Positions 17,037-25,534 are shown, numbered from the stretch's first letter. The stretch is DNA of 64,000 nucleotides from Sinosporangium album (GCF_900100605.1 NZ_FNCN01000030.1:1-64000), one strand, 5' to 3'. The notes: generated by a model from the letters alone, not told the origin. Numbers and translations: made by a program.

Positions 17037-18581
17037 TCAATGGCGGTGCGTACGGCCGGCGCCTGCGGCCATCGCGATGAGGGTACGGCCCGGCTGCCGG
17101 GCCGTACCCTCATCGGGTCGTACGGTCATCCGGGCTGCATGGTCATCGGGCTGTACGGTCACGGCAGTTAGCGCCTCCGTCGCGGTCTGGTAGTCGTCGA
17201 CGGCCTTGCCGAGACGCGCCAGCTTCTGGGTGAAGGTCACGGGGAACAGGCCGGGCTCGGTCGGCGGCCGGTTCGCGTCGACGTATTGGGTGCCGAGGTT
17301 GGTGAGGGCGACGACGATGTAGTGCCTGCCCGCCTTGCCCGGCAGCGACTTCACGATGCCGGCGTCGGCGCCCGAGTTGCCCACCCAGCCGGTCTTGTGG
17401 GAGAAGGTCACCTCGGCGTCGGCTTCGCAGGGACGCACGTCGCGGCCGAACCGGTTGCCGGCGACGGTGACGGTCCCGTCGTCGCCGACCCAGCGCGGCG
17501 GCACTCGGTGCGGGATGCCGGGCACTGGATCGCCGCACCGGTTGGCCGTGGACAGCATGTCGTTCCACCCCTGGTCGGCGAGGTGGTTCTTGAACACCTG
17601 GCGCGAGGCCGGGCTCAGCACGGCGGAGGTCACCCGGGTGCCGTCGGGCGCGTTCCAGGCATTGCCGGGCAACCCGTTGATCAGAACGAGTAGCTTGGCG
17701 GTGTCCAGCGAGGTCATGGTGACCGGGTTGGACCAGCGTCCGCCGGTGGCGGGGTTGGTGTTCTTGAGCTGGAGGGTCTCCAGTCCGAGGCTCTGGAAGG
17801 TCTGGTTCAGCTCGTTCACGGCCCCCTTGTCGTGGAGGAGCTTGATCAGGGCGCAGGTGGCCGGGTTGTCGGAGGTGGTCAGTGCCGCCTCCAGGTAGTC
17901 GCCGACGGTGTCGCTGGTGTTGCCCCGGCACAGCGAGTTGCTCTCTGTGGGCCGGTAGTCGTAGGTGTCGGTCAGCGCGATCGTGCCCTTGTCCACCAGG
18001 CGCAGCACGCCGAAGCCGACCATCAGCTTCAGGACGGAGGCCGGGTAGGGCGACATGAAGTCGATGGGCGCCTGTTCACGGCCGGGGACGATGTCGATGG
18101 TGCCCCTGCCCTGGTTGGCATACCAGCCTTTGTCGTCCCACTGGCGCCAGCGGACGGCGGTCGTGCGGTAGTCGCGGTCCACGGGGACGGCGATGCCGTT
18201 CGGGTGCTGCGGGCTCATCAGCACCGTGCCGGACGCCAACGGCCTGCCGTGCCGGTCGAGCTCCAGGACGGTCACGTCGAGCTGCGGCTGCTGCACGATC
18301 GGCTTGGGGGCGGACGCAGCGAACAACCGGGCATATGCCTCGGGCGTCCTGGCCATCTTCTCCTCGACGTTCGCAAGCCGGGCAGCCTGGACGGAGCCGC
18401 GCGGCGCGAGGTCAAGCACCTCGTGGAAACGTGCGTCGTTCATGGCCTGCTGGAGGAAACGGGCGACGCGGTCGCTGGGGCCCTTGGCTTGCGCCTGTGC
18501 GGGCACAGCCGCCAGGCCCAGGAAGAGGATGCCGGCGGCGGCCCCCGCGGCGGCGGCGCGGCTCTTCTGCGTGAGGGACAT
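17037..18581 (-). CDS. Secreted class A beta-lactamase-like serine hydrolase
   Basis: A 514-residue exported protein. Signal peptide: SRAAAAGAAAGILFLGLAAV then PAQAQA. The penicillin-binding fold is marked by SVLK (nucleophile Ser182, Lys185), TSDNPAT (SDN motif) and SHKTGWVG (KTG motif). It probably acts on cell-wall peptides or beta-lactams outside the cell. It is longer than a typical class A beta-lactamase (about 290), with an N-terminal extension of some 130 residues. The last ~35 codons contain a 19-bp perfect hairpin and short internal repeats, so the reading frame seems to run through its own terminator. Confidence 0.8.
   Translation of the reverse strand: MSLTQKSRAAAAGAAAGILFLGLAAVPAQAQAKGPSDRVARFLQQAMNDARFHEVLDLAPRGSVQAARLANVEEKMARTPEAYARLFAASAPKPIVQQPQLDVTVLELDRHGRPLASGTVLMSPQHPNGIAVPVDRDYRTTAVRWRQWDDKGWYANQGRGTIDIVPGREQAPIDFMSPYPASVLKLMVGFGVLRLVDKGTIALTDTYDYRPTESNSLCRGNTSDTVGDYLEAALTTSDNPATCALIKLLHDKGAVNELNQTFQSLGLETLQLKNTNPATGGRWSNPVTMTSLDTAKLLVLINGLPGNAWNAPDGTRVTSAVLSPASRQVFKNHLADQGWNDMLSTANRCGDPVPGIPHRVPPRWVGDDGTVTVAGNRFGRDVRPCEADAEVTFSHKTGWVGNSGADAGIVKSLPGKAGRHYIVVALTNLGTQYVDANRPPTEPGLFPVTFTQKLARLGKAVDDYQTATEALTAVTVQPDDHAARMTVRPDEGTARQPGRTLIAMAAGAGRTHRH
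17075..17115 (-). terminator. 19-bp perfect hairpin inside the 3' end of the serine hydrolase gene
   Basis: Arms 17075-17093 and 17097-17115 are exact complements around CTG. On the reverse strand the stop codon lies 35 bases further on. There is no U-tract. Confidence 0.6.
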
Positions 18582-18629
18582 GGAGAAAACCCTAGTGAAC
18601 GATCTTGCGCGGCTTCGCGCTTAGCAGCG

Positions 18630-19367
18630 TCACGTCGTCTTTTCTTCGGTCGTGGCCCTCCGGGCGCGTCCGTATTCGGCCAGGGTGTGGAAGGCGGCTT
18701 TGGGTTCCCACGGCAGCCCCGGATAGGTCGTCCCTGTACGGCCGTGCTCCAGGATCTTGACGATGCCGAAGCTGGCGGTGTCGAAGTCTCGTCCGGGCTC
18801 TGAGGAGGTCGGCAGGTCGCGGCGGGCGAACGTGTTGACGAAGGCCGTGTCCGTGCCCTCCTCGTCGTAGATGCCGAGAAGCTCGCGCACGTATTTGGCT
18901 TGTTCTTCTTCGTCCCGCGTGACGGTTGTGGTCAGGCGGGGGCGGGCGCGCTCGTCCCATTCGATGATGGAATCGCCGCGTCCGCCCAGTTCGGCGGCTC
19001 CGCGGTGGGTGGTGCAGCCGAACTCGGTGACGGCGAACGGCTTGCTCTGGGAGGTCTGCGCGCGCAGACCCTCACGGAAGGTGTGCGCGGTGGTCGCGTC
19101 GCGGTATCCGGCGTCGGTGGCGATCATGTCGAATGGAGCCCAGTCCACGCCTTCGAAGGGCAGGGACGCGTAGCTGATCGGACCGCCGAATCGCTCGCGC
19201 ACCTCCGTGGCGGTCCGGGCGAGGAAGGTGTTGACGCGGGCGTGCAGTTCGGGGAGCGCGGCGCGCAGCCGAGCGGGCTCCGCCATCAGGCCGAGCCGCT
19301 CCTCCAGGCTCTCACCGGGCAAGAAGCCGCTGGTGAACAAGCTGATCTCGGAGTCGGTGAGGAACAT
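18630..19367 (-). pseudogene. 5'-truncated TIM-barrel protein of the 'abortive infection'-annotated actinobacterial family
   Basis: The 245 residues match the C-terminal two thirds of a glycoside-hydrolase-like barrel family often labelled abortive infection protein in actinomycetes: MFLTDSEISLFTSGFLPGES, FGGPISYASLPFEGVDW, PFDMIATDAGYRD, KPFAVTEFGCTTHRGA, and the C-terminal DTAFVNTFARRDLP. Full-length members are about 360 residues, so the first ~120 residues (beta strands 1-3 of the barrel) are missing. The sequence upstream is unrelated (GroEL fragment). The frame itself is intact, so a truncated product could still be made. Confidence 0.6.
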
Positions 19368-19436
19368 GACGCGTGTCCCTCCCCGGCGTAGCCGTTCGGC
19401 GGGGCTCCGTGTGTGGTTGCGGGGGAGGGGTGTAGC

Positions 19437-19575
19437 TCTTCTCGGTGTCGTCGGCGCCGTCCACGACGGTGGTCTTGTCCGTGGTCATGACCACTCTGTG
19501 GGCGTGGCCCAGCAGGTCGAGGGTGGCGGTCCCCGCGCTTGAAGCGACTGTACCCATAAATTGCGTGTTACGCAT
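19437..19575 (-). pseudogene. GroEL fragment
   Basis: The reverse-strand frame reads ATLDLLGHAHRVVMTTDKTT then VVDGADDTE. This matches the well-known GroEL stretch '[26 protein letters not shown]' after the apical domain. About 30 residues are recognisable; flanking residues are not GroEL. It is a short relic of a chaperonin gene, fused to unrelated sequence. Confidence 0.6.
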
Positions 19576-19594
19576 CTAGTGCGTAACACGCAAT
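19560..19594. promoter_or_regulatory. Double palindromic operator
   Basis: Arms 19560-19574 and 19580-19594 are exact 15-base complements around TCTAG. Each arm itself contains the 13-base palindrome TGCGTGTTACGCA (or its complement), so two regulator dimers could bind side by side. This looks like a TetR/MarR-type operator left from a lost gene. Confidence 0.55.
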
Positions 19595-19667
19595 ATCGGC
19601 CCCGCTGGCTCACCGACCGCATGCTCGCTTAACAGATTGCTCAGGGAGACCGGATGCCCCGACCCGC

Positions 19668-19800
19668 TGGTCGTACGGCCTCGGCCTGATGAAGTTCAAG
19701 CTGAGCTGCGGTGGCCGCGCGTGGGGCCACCGCGGCGACATCCCCGGCTACGAGACCCGTAACGGCATCACGGAGGATGGCCCACTCCTCGGGCGACCAA
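19668..19800 (+). pseudogene. C-terminal fragment of a class C beta-lactamase / DD-carboxypeptidase-like serine hydrolase
   Basis: The forward frame reads WSYGLGLMKFKLSCGGRAWG then HRGDIPGYETRNGITEDG. This is the YGLG ... CG ... GHxGxxPGY block near the third catalytic motif of that family. No other part of the gene is present, and the frame then passes into unrelated sequence before 19908. Confidence 0.6.
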
Positions 19801-19907
19801 AGGCAGTAACCGTCCTCTGGTTCAGCGTGTCGTGGAGAACTCGGCATGATCCGGCGTGTGTCCCACTCCTCTGTGAAGGTGTGACGGCCAGGCACTACTC
19901 TGGCGAT

Positions 19908-20520
19908 ATGGCTCCCTGGGACAGCACAGAACGCGCCGCGATGGTGGCGCTGCTGCGCTGCACTCCTCTGGAGAAGGCTCAGCATGATCTCGTGCAGCGG
20001 ATCACCGAAGAGGGCTCTGCTCTGGCGTTGCTCGATGAGCGACTGGGGCCCAGCAACCTGTTCGGTGATCCTGTGTAAGACGCCCTCAACGAGGCGTCCC
20101 AAGCGGTCGATGCTTGGGAGCGGGAGGGGATTTCCGTCCTCACTATGGGGGACGAAGGTTATCCACACCGTCTATCCGACGTATTCGACCGGCCGCCGTT
20201 GTTGTTCGCTCGGGGAGAGCATGTGGCCGACGATCAGGGAATCGCGGTAGTGGGTTCCCGCTCAGTGTCGAACCACGGTCGACATCTCGCCGGGGAGCTG
20301 GCTGAGCGGCTGGTCAAGCGGAACCTTTCTGTGGTGTCCGGACTGGCGGCCGGGGTCGACACCGCCGCGCACCAGGCGGCGATACGAGCCGGAGGGCGTA
20401 CGGTTGCCGTGATCGGGACGGGGATCAAGGTGGCTTATCCTCCGGCGAACCGTGACCTCCACCGGGAGGTCGCGGAGCACGGTGCGGTTCTTTCCCAGTT
20501 CTGGCCCGACAAGGGACCGG
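19908..20520 (+). pseudogene. dprA-like gene broken by a stop codon and a frameshift
   Basis: From ATG 19908 one frame encodes a short N-terminal part (MAPWDSTERAAMVALLRCTP), meets TAA at 20076, and continues in the same frame into the DprA/Smf Rossmann core: IAVVGSRSVSNHGRHLAGEL, LSVVSGLAAGVDTAAHQAAI, AGGRTVAVIGTGIKVAYPPAN. This is the GSRxxS-yG and SGxAxGiDxxAH signature of the DNA-processing protein family. The match stops after HGAVLSQFWPDKGP near 20515, where the sequence switches to a phosphoribosyltransferase in another frame. Known DprA binds single-stranded DNA; this copy is inactive. Confidence 0.7.
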
Positions 20521-20728
20521 ATAAAAGACACCTGGGTTCAGGGTGGCCACGCGCAGTCCGCTGCCGCGACGATTCTCCGCGCCGGAGCGGCAGAAGTGAC
20601 GGTTGTTGTAATCGCTCGGAGACTCAGGTCCGATGGCACGCAGTATTCGGATTTTTGGGGAATGCTCGGCCGCCTGGGAATACACGCTTGAAATCTGCCC
20701 TGTCACCGGGAGTTCTTGCCCACGGTGA
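20521..20728 (+). pseudogene. Fragment of a phosphoribosyltransferase
   Basis: In the frame shifted relative to dprA the sequence reads IKDTWVQGGHAQSAAATILR and AAEVTVVVIARRL, matching the 'DDTW-TG-hAqSAA' PRPP-binding region of actinobacterial phosphoribosyltransferases. Around 20665 a further frameshift leads to EICPVTGSSCPR and a stop at 20728, matching the CPxTGGxCP tail of the same family. It has lost its N-terminal half. A neighbouring dprA and PRTase pair is common in actinomycetes; here both partners are decayed. Confidence 0.5.
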
Positions 20729-20857
20729 CCAGAGCTCGCTGCGGCGGCTTGCCGTACGGCATGGCCACGGCTCGTGCCTCCCACGCGCGCACGAAACCGT
20801 GTCGTCGTTGCCTTGCCGGCGCGGCCAGCCGAACGCGGGATCACGCCTCCGGCCGAA

Positions 20858-21202
20858 CTAAGCGCCGCCGCTGTGGCCGTACACCGTGTCGCCGCACGGT
20901 AGGGGGAACGCCCGCAAGCCCAGCCCGTAGCCCATGCCGGAGCCCGCGTCGTGAAGGGTGCGCATCTGCTTGATTGCCGTCTGGCTGGTCAGTTTGCCGC
21001 CGAGTAAGGCGTCAAGGAACGTCACCACGTCGGCTGTGGTCGAGACCATCTCGCTGGCGCCGAACTCCAACGACGGGTTCATCCTGGTCACGTCCACCAT
21101 CACGCTGCCGATGCGGAAGTAGCCCCGGGCGTCGGCGGGGATCTGGGTGGGCGCGAGGGTGGTGAAGGCAGGCGCGAGCGCCAGGGACTTCGTGACGACC
21201 AT
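20858..21202 (-). pseudogene. Internal fragment of a serine hydrolase (beta-lactamase class C family)
   Basis: The 114 residues include SLEFGASEMVSTTADVVTFL then DALLGGKLTS and end MGYGLGLRAFPLPCGDTVYG HSGGA. The 'sa-dl-rf--all-G-ll' segment and the YGLGL ... CG ... GHSGG block are diagnostic. The N-terminal part with the SxxK nucleophile and the C-terminus are missing. It is a separate relic from the one at 19668, on the opposite strand. Confidence 0.65.
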
Positions 21203-21388
21203 GCTGATCGCGTGGGCGACTCCATGGGGGCGGGGCCGTGCGTTGGGCCGCGTGGTCGTCTGGGAGGCAACAGGTCACAGGTGGCTGTGGGCAGGTCGAA
21301 GGGGACCGCTCGATAGTGGCTGTCGAGCTAGTCTGGTCATCCTCCATTTCGGGGGTGTTGGCGAGTAAAGCTCATTAGGGGTGCGTTT

Positions 21389-21871
21389 GTGGGAGGCCGA
21401 GTAGAGTACGGCAAGGCGAGCAGGGTGACCGGTGAGCTCGCCAAGTTCGGAGTTGTCGGCGCGATCGCTTTTATCATCAGCGTGCCAGGGGCCAATGTTT
21501 TCAGATATGTGCTTGATTTCGGACCGCTGACCTCGGTGGTCGTGGCGACGTTGATCGGAACCGCTTTCGCGTTTCTTGCCAACCGTTTTTGGACATGGCG
21601 TCACGCTGAGCGTTCCGGCCTCGCGCAGGAGTTTTTCCTGTTCGTCGTCTTCAACGCCATCGCGCTGCTCATGCAATTGTTGTGCGTGGGCTTCACGGAG
21701 TATACGCTGAAGTTGAGTAATCCTATCGCCCTCAATGTGGCGAACCTGGCCGGTGTGGGGCTGGGCACGCTTTTCCGCTTCTGGTCCTATAAGAAATGGG
21801 TGTTTCGTGCCCCGGCGGCGACCGGCGTGAGACCTGAAAGGGAAAAGGCATCGGTCGGCCCTCCGAAGTGA
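21389..21871 (+). CDS. GtrA-family membrane protein
   Basis: A 160-residue protein with four hydrophobic segments typical of GtrA: ELAKFGVVGAIAFIISVPGA near the start, TAFAFLANRFWTW as the conserved loop, and GTLFRFWSYKKWVF near the end. GtrA proteins are linked to polyprenyl-linked sugar transfer across the membrane. The start is GTG 21389 with AGGGG upstream. It stands alone between the pseudogene region and an SDR remnant. Confidence 0.85.
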   Translation: MGGRVEYGKASRVTGELAKFGVVGAIAFIISVPGANVFRYVLDFGPLTSVVVATLIGTAFAFLANRFWTWRHAERSGLAQEFFLFVVFNAIALLMQLLCVGFTEYTLKLSNPIALNVANLAGVGLGTLFRFWSYKKWVFRAPAATGVRPEREKASVGPPK

Positions 21872-21932
21872 AGGCTGGAGATGATGAGGAGCCGCCAGGG
21901 CATGTCGGGTCGGCGGGGTGCGAGCGTCGGCC

Positions 21933-21998
21933 ATGGCCTATCTGCTGTCGGAGGACGCGGGCTTCATCGACAGGGCGGCGGTGCCGGTGGACGGCGTG
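21933..21998 (+). pseudogene. C-terminal scrap of a short-chain dehydrogenase
   Basis: The forward frame reads MAYLLSEDAGFIDRAAVPVD, matching the 'wLLSdeAgfvtGa-lpVDGG' end of SDR oxidoreductases. Only about 22 residues remain. Confidence 0.45.
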
Positions 21999-22028
21999 GG
22001 TCGGTGCCGGTGAGGGATCCGAGGAACG

Positions 22029-23462
22029 CTAGGTCGAGCGGGGAAAGGTGAGGGTGAGGCCGGCGAGGACGGCGAGGGTGCCGAGGAAAGGCGCGAAACC
22101 GGGGCTGAAGCCCACGACGGTGAGGGTCAGGATGCCGGCGCCGATCAGGAGGGTGGCGGCGGCGACGGCGGGTAAGCCGGGCTTGCCGTACGGCAGCGCC
22201 AGGGGGCGCTCGAACCGCGTGAACCAGCGCAGCAGCGGCCACAGGATGAGGCCGAGGGCCGTCAGCCAGAGGGGCAACCCCGCGAACCACCAGCCGCTCC
22301 AGGGGGTGGGGGTGGCGATGCCGAAGCCGATGACGACGACGCCGGTGACGACGGCGAGCGCGGTCATATGCCAGAGGTAGATGGTCATCATGCGGGGGGC
22401 CGCCCAGGCGGCGAGGGCGGCGACGCGGGGCGTGGCGGCCTGGCGGACGATGAACGGGCGGAGCGCGAGGGCGAGGCCGATCTGGCCGAAGGCGACCGCG
22501 AGAAGGGCGAGGGTGGGCGGCGCCATGTTGGAGATGGCCGCGCCGGGCATGCCGACCATGCTGGCGGGATAGGGGCCGAAGGCCACGAGGAGGGCGGCCG
22601 TGCCGAACCCGGAGAGCGCCATGGCCCACGGGCGGTGGCCGGTGCGGCGCAGGCGGCCCTCGGCGTAACGCAGGCCGAGCTGATGGACGGCGAGCCAGAC
22701 GAAGACGATGTTGGCGTAGCCGAGGGCTTCGACGCCGCTGCTGAAGCGCACCACGTCGGTCACGATGGCTCCGGCGACCAGGGCGACGATCACGCGGGCG
22801 CCGTGGCGCCGGTCGGCTTCGAACATGAGCGGCGTCAGGGTCACGGCGACGAGGTAGACGGCGAGGAACCAGAGAAGCTGCCCGGCGAGGCGCGCGGCGG
22901 TCGTGACGGGCTGCTCGGGGAGGCCCGCGGCGAGCAGGATGTGGGGGAGCGGCAGCCAGACGGCCGCGAGGGGCAGCAGCGGCCAGGCGAGCCGGCGCAG
23001 GCGGGCCGCCAGCCAGGCGGGGCCGCCGTCGGCCGCGCCGCGCCGCCAGGCGATGGCGTTGGCGGCGCCGCCGGCGAAGAAGACGATCGGCATGACCTGG
23101 CCGATCCAGGTGATCACGAAGGTGCCGGGGGAGGAGAACGCGTTGCCCGTGCCGATCCTGTCGCCGGAGAAGGCGAGCACGGGCATGGTCCAGTGCTGGA
23201 GCACGACGAGGGCCATGCCGAAGATGCGCAGGAGGTCGATGAACGGGTCCCGCCCTCCGCGCGGACCTTCGTCGGAGCCCGGACGCCCGGGGTGCCCCCG
23301 GAGGGGCACCGGTACGGCGGAGGCCGGGAAGGACACCACGGCGGAAGCGGCGCGGTCGGCGTCGCGGCCCGTGGGGGATCGCGTGGCGTCGTCCAGACGC
23401 GTGGCCGTGTCCGTCGGTGTGGCGGTGTCCAGATGCGTAGCGGTGTTCAGGAGGGTGGGCAT
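22029..23462 (-). CDS. Acyltransferase-3-type integral membrane protein
   Basis: A 477-residue protein. After a Thr/Asp/Ala-rich N-terminus with TATHLDTATPTDTATRLDDA repeats, the motif RDPFIDLLRIFGMALVVLQHW opens a set of about ten membrane helices. This is the pattern of acyltransferase family 3 proteins, where the early Arg/His residues face the active site. Members O-acylate sugars or cell-envelope polymers. The ATG 23462 lacks a strong ribosome binding site; an upstream frame extension to 23621 is less likely. It is divergent from the two-component system. Confidence 0.75.
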   Translation of the reverse strand: MPTLLNTATHLDTATPTDTATRLDDATRSPTGRDADRAASAVVSFPASAVPVPLRGHPGRPGSDEGPRGGRDPFIDLLRIFGMALVVLQHWTMPVLAFSGDRIGTGNAFSSPGTFVITWIGQVMPIVFFAGGAANAIAWRRGAADGGPAWLAARLRRLAWPLLPLAAVWLPLPHILLAAGLPEQPVTTAARLAGQLLWFLAVYLVAVTLTPLMFEADRRHGARVIVALVAGAIVTDVVRFSSGVEALGYANIVFVWLAVHQLGLRYAEGRLRRTGHRPWAMALSGFGTAALLVAFGPYPASMVGMPGAAISNMAPPTLALLAVAFGQIGLALALRPFIVRQAATPRVAALAAWAAPRMMTIYLWHMTALAVVTGVVVIGFGIATPTPWSGWWFAGLPLWLTALGLILWPLLRWFTRFERPLALPYGKPGLPAVAAATLLIGAGILTLTVVGFSPGFAPFLGTLAVLAGLTLTFPRST

Positions 23463-23543
23463 GCCTTCGAGGGTTTCAAGGTGCCCCGGCGTGGCGCAGT
23501 GAAGCGGGCACGTCTCTTCATGGTGTGACCGCCTCACCCCCCT

Positions 23544-23591
23544 GGGTAGGGCTGGCACTACCAAGCCGTTGGGTGGGGCTGGCACTACCAA
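23544..23591. repeat. Two 21-bp direct repeats in the divergent promoter region
   Basis: GGGTAGGGCTGGCACTACCA-A (23544-23564) and GGGTGGGGCTGGCACTACCA-A (23571-23591) differ at one base and are 27 bases apart start to start. They lie between the acyltransferase and sensor kinase genes and each contains TGGCACTACCA. They could be regulator sites. Confidence 0.6.
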
Positions 23592-23648
23592 CGACACGCC
23601 GGTTGGCCGGGTCGTGGGCAAGGCTTGCGACTCTCTACCTTGGGGGAC

Positions 23649-24896
23649 ATGAAGTCGCTGCTTCGCCGCACCCTGATCGACAGCCGCTACCTGATCGTCC
23701 GCTTCCCCATGGCGATCGTGGGCTTCGCCCTCTTTTTAGTCGGCGTCGCGGCCGGTTTCCCGATGGCCCTTTTCTACATCGGGATCCCCGTGCTCGGGGT
23801 GACGCTGCTCGCGGCGAGGGCGTGTGCGGACGCCGAGCGCCGGTGGCTCCCCGAGGTGCTGGGCCGACCCGTGCCCCGTCCCGCATACGCGCCGCCTCCT
23901 GCGGGGGCGAAGTGGTTTCGCAGGATGGCCAACCCGCTGACCAGAGGGCAGTTCTGGATGGACCTGCTGTGGACGCTGGTCAACTTCCCCGTGTCGTTGC
24001 TGACGTTCCTCCTGACCTTGATCTGGTGGGCGATATCCGCCGCGGCCCTGTTCTATCCGCTCTTCGGGTGGTATCTGGCGTCGCTTCCGGAGGGCAAGGG
24101 AATCCTCGAACTGCTGGGCATCAGCGACAGCGTCGCGGCGGAAGTCGGCTTCAACACCCTGCTCGGCTTGATCTTCATGGCGTCCACGCCGTTCGTCATC
24201 CGGGGGCTGGCTCTCATGCAGGCCGGGCTCGGCCGGGCCATGCTGTCGGGCAACGCCGACCTGCGCCAGCGCATCGACGACCTGGCCGAAGGCCGCCGCG
24301 CCGCCGTCTCCGCCGAGGCCAACGCGCTGCGCAAGCTGGAGCGCGACATCCACGACGGTCCGCAGCAGCGCCTCGTGCACCTGGCGATGGAGCTGTCCCG
24401 CGTGCAGCGCCAGCTCAAGAAGGATCCCGCGGCGGCCGAATCCACGCTCGGCGCCGCCATCACCGCGACGCGAGAGACCCTCGACGAGCTCCGCGCCCTG
24501 TCGCGCGGCATCGCCCCGCCGATCCTGTCCGACCGCGGCCTGCCCGCGGCCCTGGCCGCCCTCGCCGGCCGCTGCACCGTCCCCGTCGAGCTCGACATCC
24601 AGACCGTCGAGCGCTTCCCCGCGGCGATCGAGAACGCCGTCTACTTCGTGGCGGCCGAATCCCTGACCAACATCGCCAAGCACAGCCGCGCCGAGATGGC
24701 CGCGGTCAGCCTCTCCAGGACCGGGGACGGACTGCTGCTGACGATCGGTGATGATGGTGTGGGCGGCGCACACGTCGCCAAGGGACACGGCCTGTCCGGT
24801 CTGGCCGACCGGCTCCGCGCGGTGGACGGCGAGTTCGCCGTCCAGTCGCCCGTCGGAGGGCCGACGATGGTCATCGCGGAGGTGCCGTGCGGATAG
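23649..24896 (+). CDS. Sensor histidine kinase (NarL/DesK type)
   Basis: A 415-residue kinase. The N-terminal half has about four to five membrane helices (MAIVGFALFLVGVAAGFPMA; a second group around residues 110-200) and no large sensor domain, so it may sense a membrane or lipid signal. The HisKA_3 box is LRKLERDIHDGPQQRLVHLA with the phosphoacceptor His, and the ATPase has ENAVYFVAAESLTNIAKHS and GDDGVGG. TTGGGGGAC precedes ATG 23649. It overlaps the response regulator gene by ten bases. Confidence 0.9.
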   Translation: MKSLLRRTLIDSRYLIVRFPMAIVGFALFLVGVAAGFPMALFYIGIPVLGVTLLAARACADAERRWLPEVLGRPVPRPAYAPPPAGAKWFRRMANPLTRGQFWMDLLWTLVNFPVSLLTFLLTLIWWAISAAALFYPLFGWYLASLPEGKGILELLGISDSVAAEVGFNTLLGLIFMASTPFVIRGLALMQAGLGRAMLSGNADLRQRIDDLAEGRRAAVSAEANALRKLERDIHDGPQQRLVHLAMELSRVQRQLKKDPAAAESTLGAAITATRETLDELRALSRGIAPPILSDRGLPAALAALAGRCTVPVELDIQTVERFPAAIENAVYFVAAESLTNIAKHSRAEMAAVSLSRTGDGLLLTIGDDGVGGAHVAKGHGLSGLADRLRAVDGEFAVQSPVGGPTMVIAEVPCG

Positions 24897-25534
24897 TTGT
24901 GGCCGACGACGCCGTGCTCATTCGAGCCGGACTCATCAGCCTGCTCGAAGAGTTCGGCCACGAGGTGGTGGCGGCGGTGGGCGACGGGAAAAGCCTCGTT
25001 CAGGCCATCGTCGAACATCGCCCTGATGTGTCGGTCGTCGACGTCCGCATGCCTCCCTCCTTCACCGACGAGGGCCTGCGCGCCGCTGTCGAAGTGCGCG
25101 GCCTCGTGCCCGGCGCCCCGGTGCTGATCCTCTCGCAATACGTCGAGGTGTCCTACGCCGACGATCTCCTCGCCGACGCTCGCGGCTCGGTGGGCTACCT
25201 GCTCAAAGACCGCGTCGTGGACGTCGACGAGTTCCTCGACGGGCTGCGGAGGGTCGCCTTGGGGGGCACGGTCTTCGATCCCCAGGTGGTGTCCCAACTG
25301 ATGGTGCGACGACGTAAGAACGACCCCTTGGCCATGCTCACCCCGCGCGAGCGGGAAGTGCTCGGCCTCATGGCCGAAGGCAAGTCCAACCAGGCGATCG
25401 GCCGCCAACTCGTCATCAGCGACGGCGCTGTGGAAAAGCACATCCGCAGCATTTTCTCCAAGCTCGACCTCCACGCCGACGACTCCGACCAGCATCGCCG
25501 CGTCCTCGCCGTGCTCGCCTACCTGCGCTCCTGA
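24887..25534 (+). CDS. NarL/LuxR-type response regulator
   Basis: A 215-residue partner of the upstream kinase. The receiver domain has VVADDAVLIRAG (acidic pair), SVVDVRMPP with the phosphoacceptor Asp, and GYLLKDRV with the conserved Lys. The C-terminal LuxR helix-turn-helix is LTPREREVLGLMAEGKSNQAIGRQLVIS. The GTG start lies within the kinase stop region. Targets may include the divergent acyltransferase, given the direct repeats in between; this is inference. Confidence 0.92.
   Translation: MRIVVADDAVLIRAGLISLLEEFGHEVVAAVGDGKSLVQAIVEHRPDVSVVDVRMPPSFTDEGLRAAVEVRGLVPGAPVLILSQYVEVSYADDLLADARGSVGYLLKDRVVDVDEFLDGLRRVALGGTVFDPQVVSQLMVRRRKNDPLAMLTPREREVLGLMAEGKSNQAIGRQLVISDGAVEKHIRSIFSKLDLHADDSDQHRRVLAVLAYLRS

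Noticed and set aside
22368-23528. A 386-residue forward frame opposite the acyltransferase gene
   Set aside because: It is the antisense shadow of a high-GC membrane-protein gene, rich in Gly/Glu/Arg/Asp without any motif, and the reverse frame has clear helices and an acyltransferase motif.
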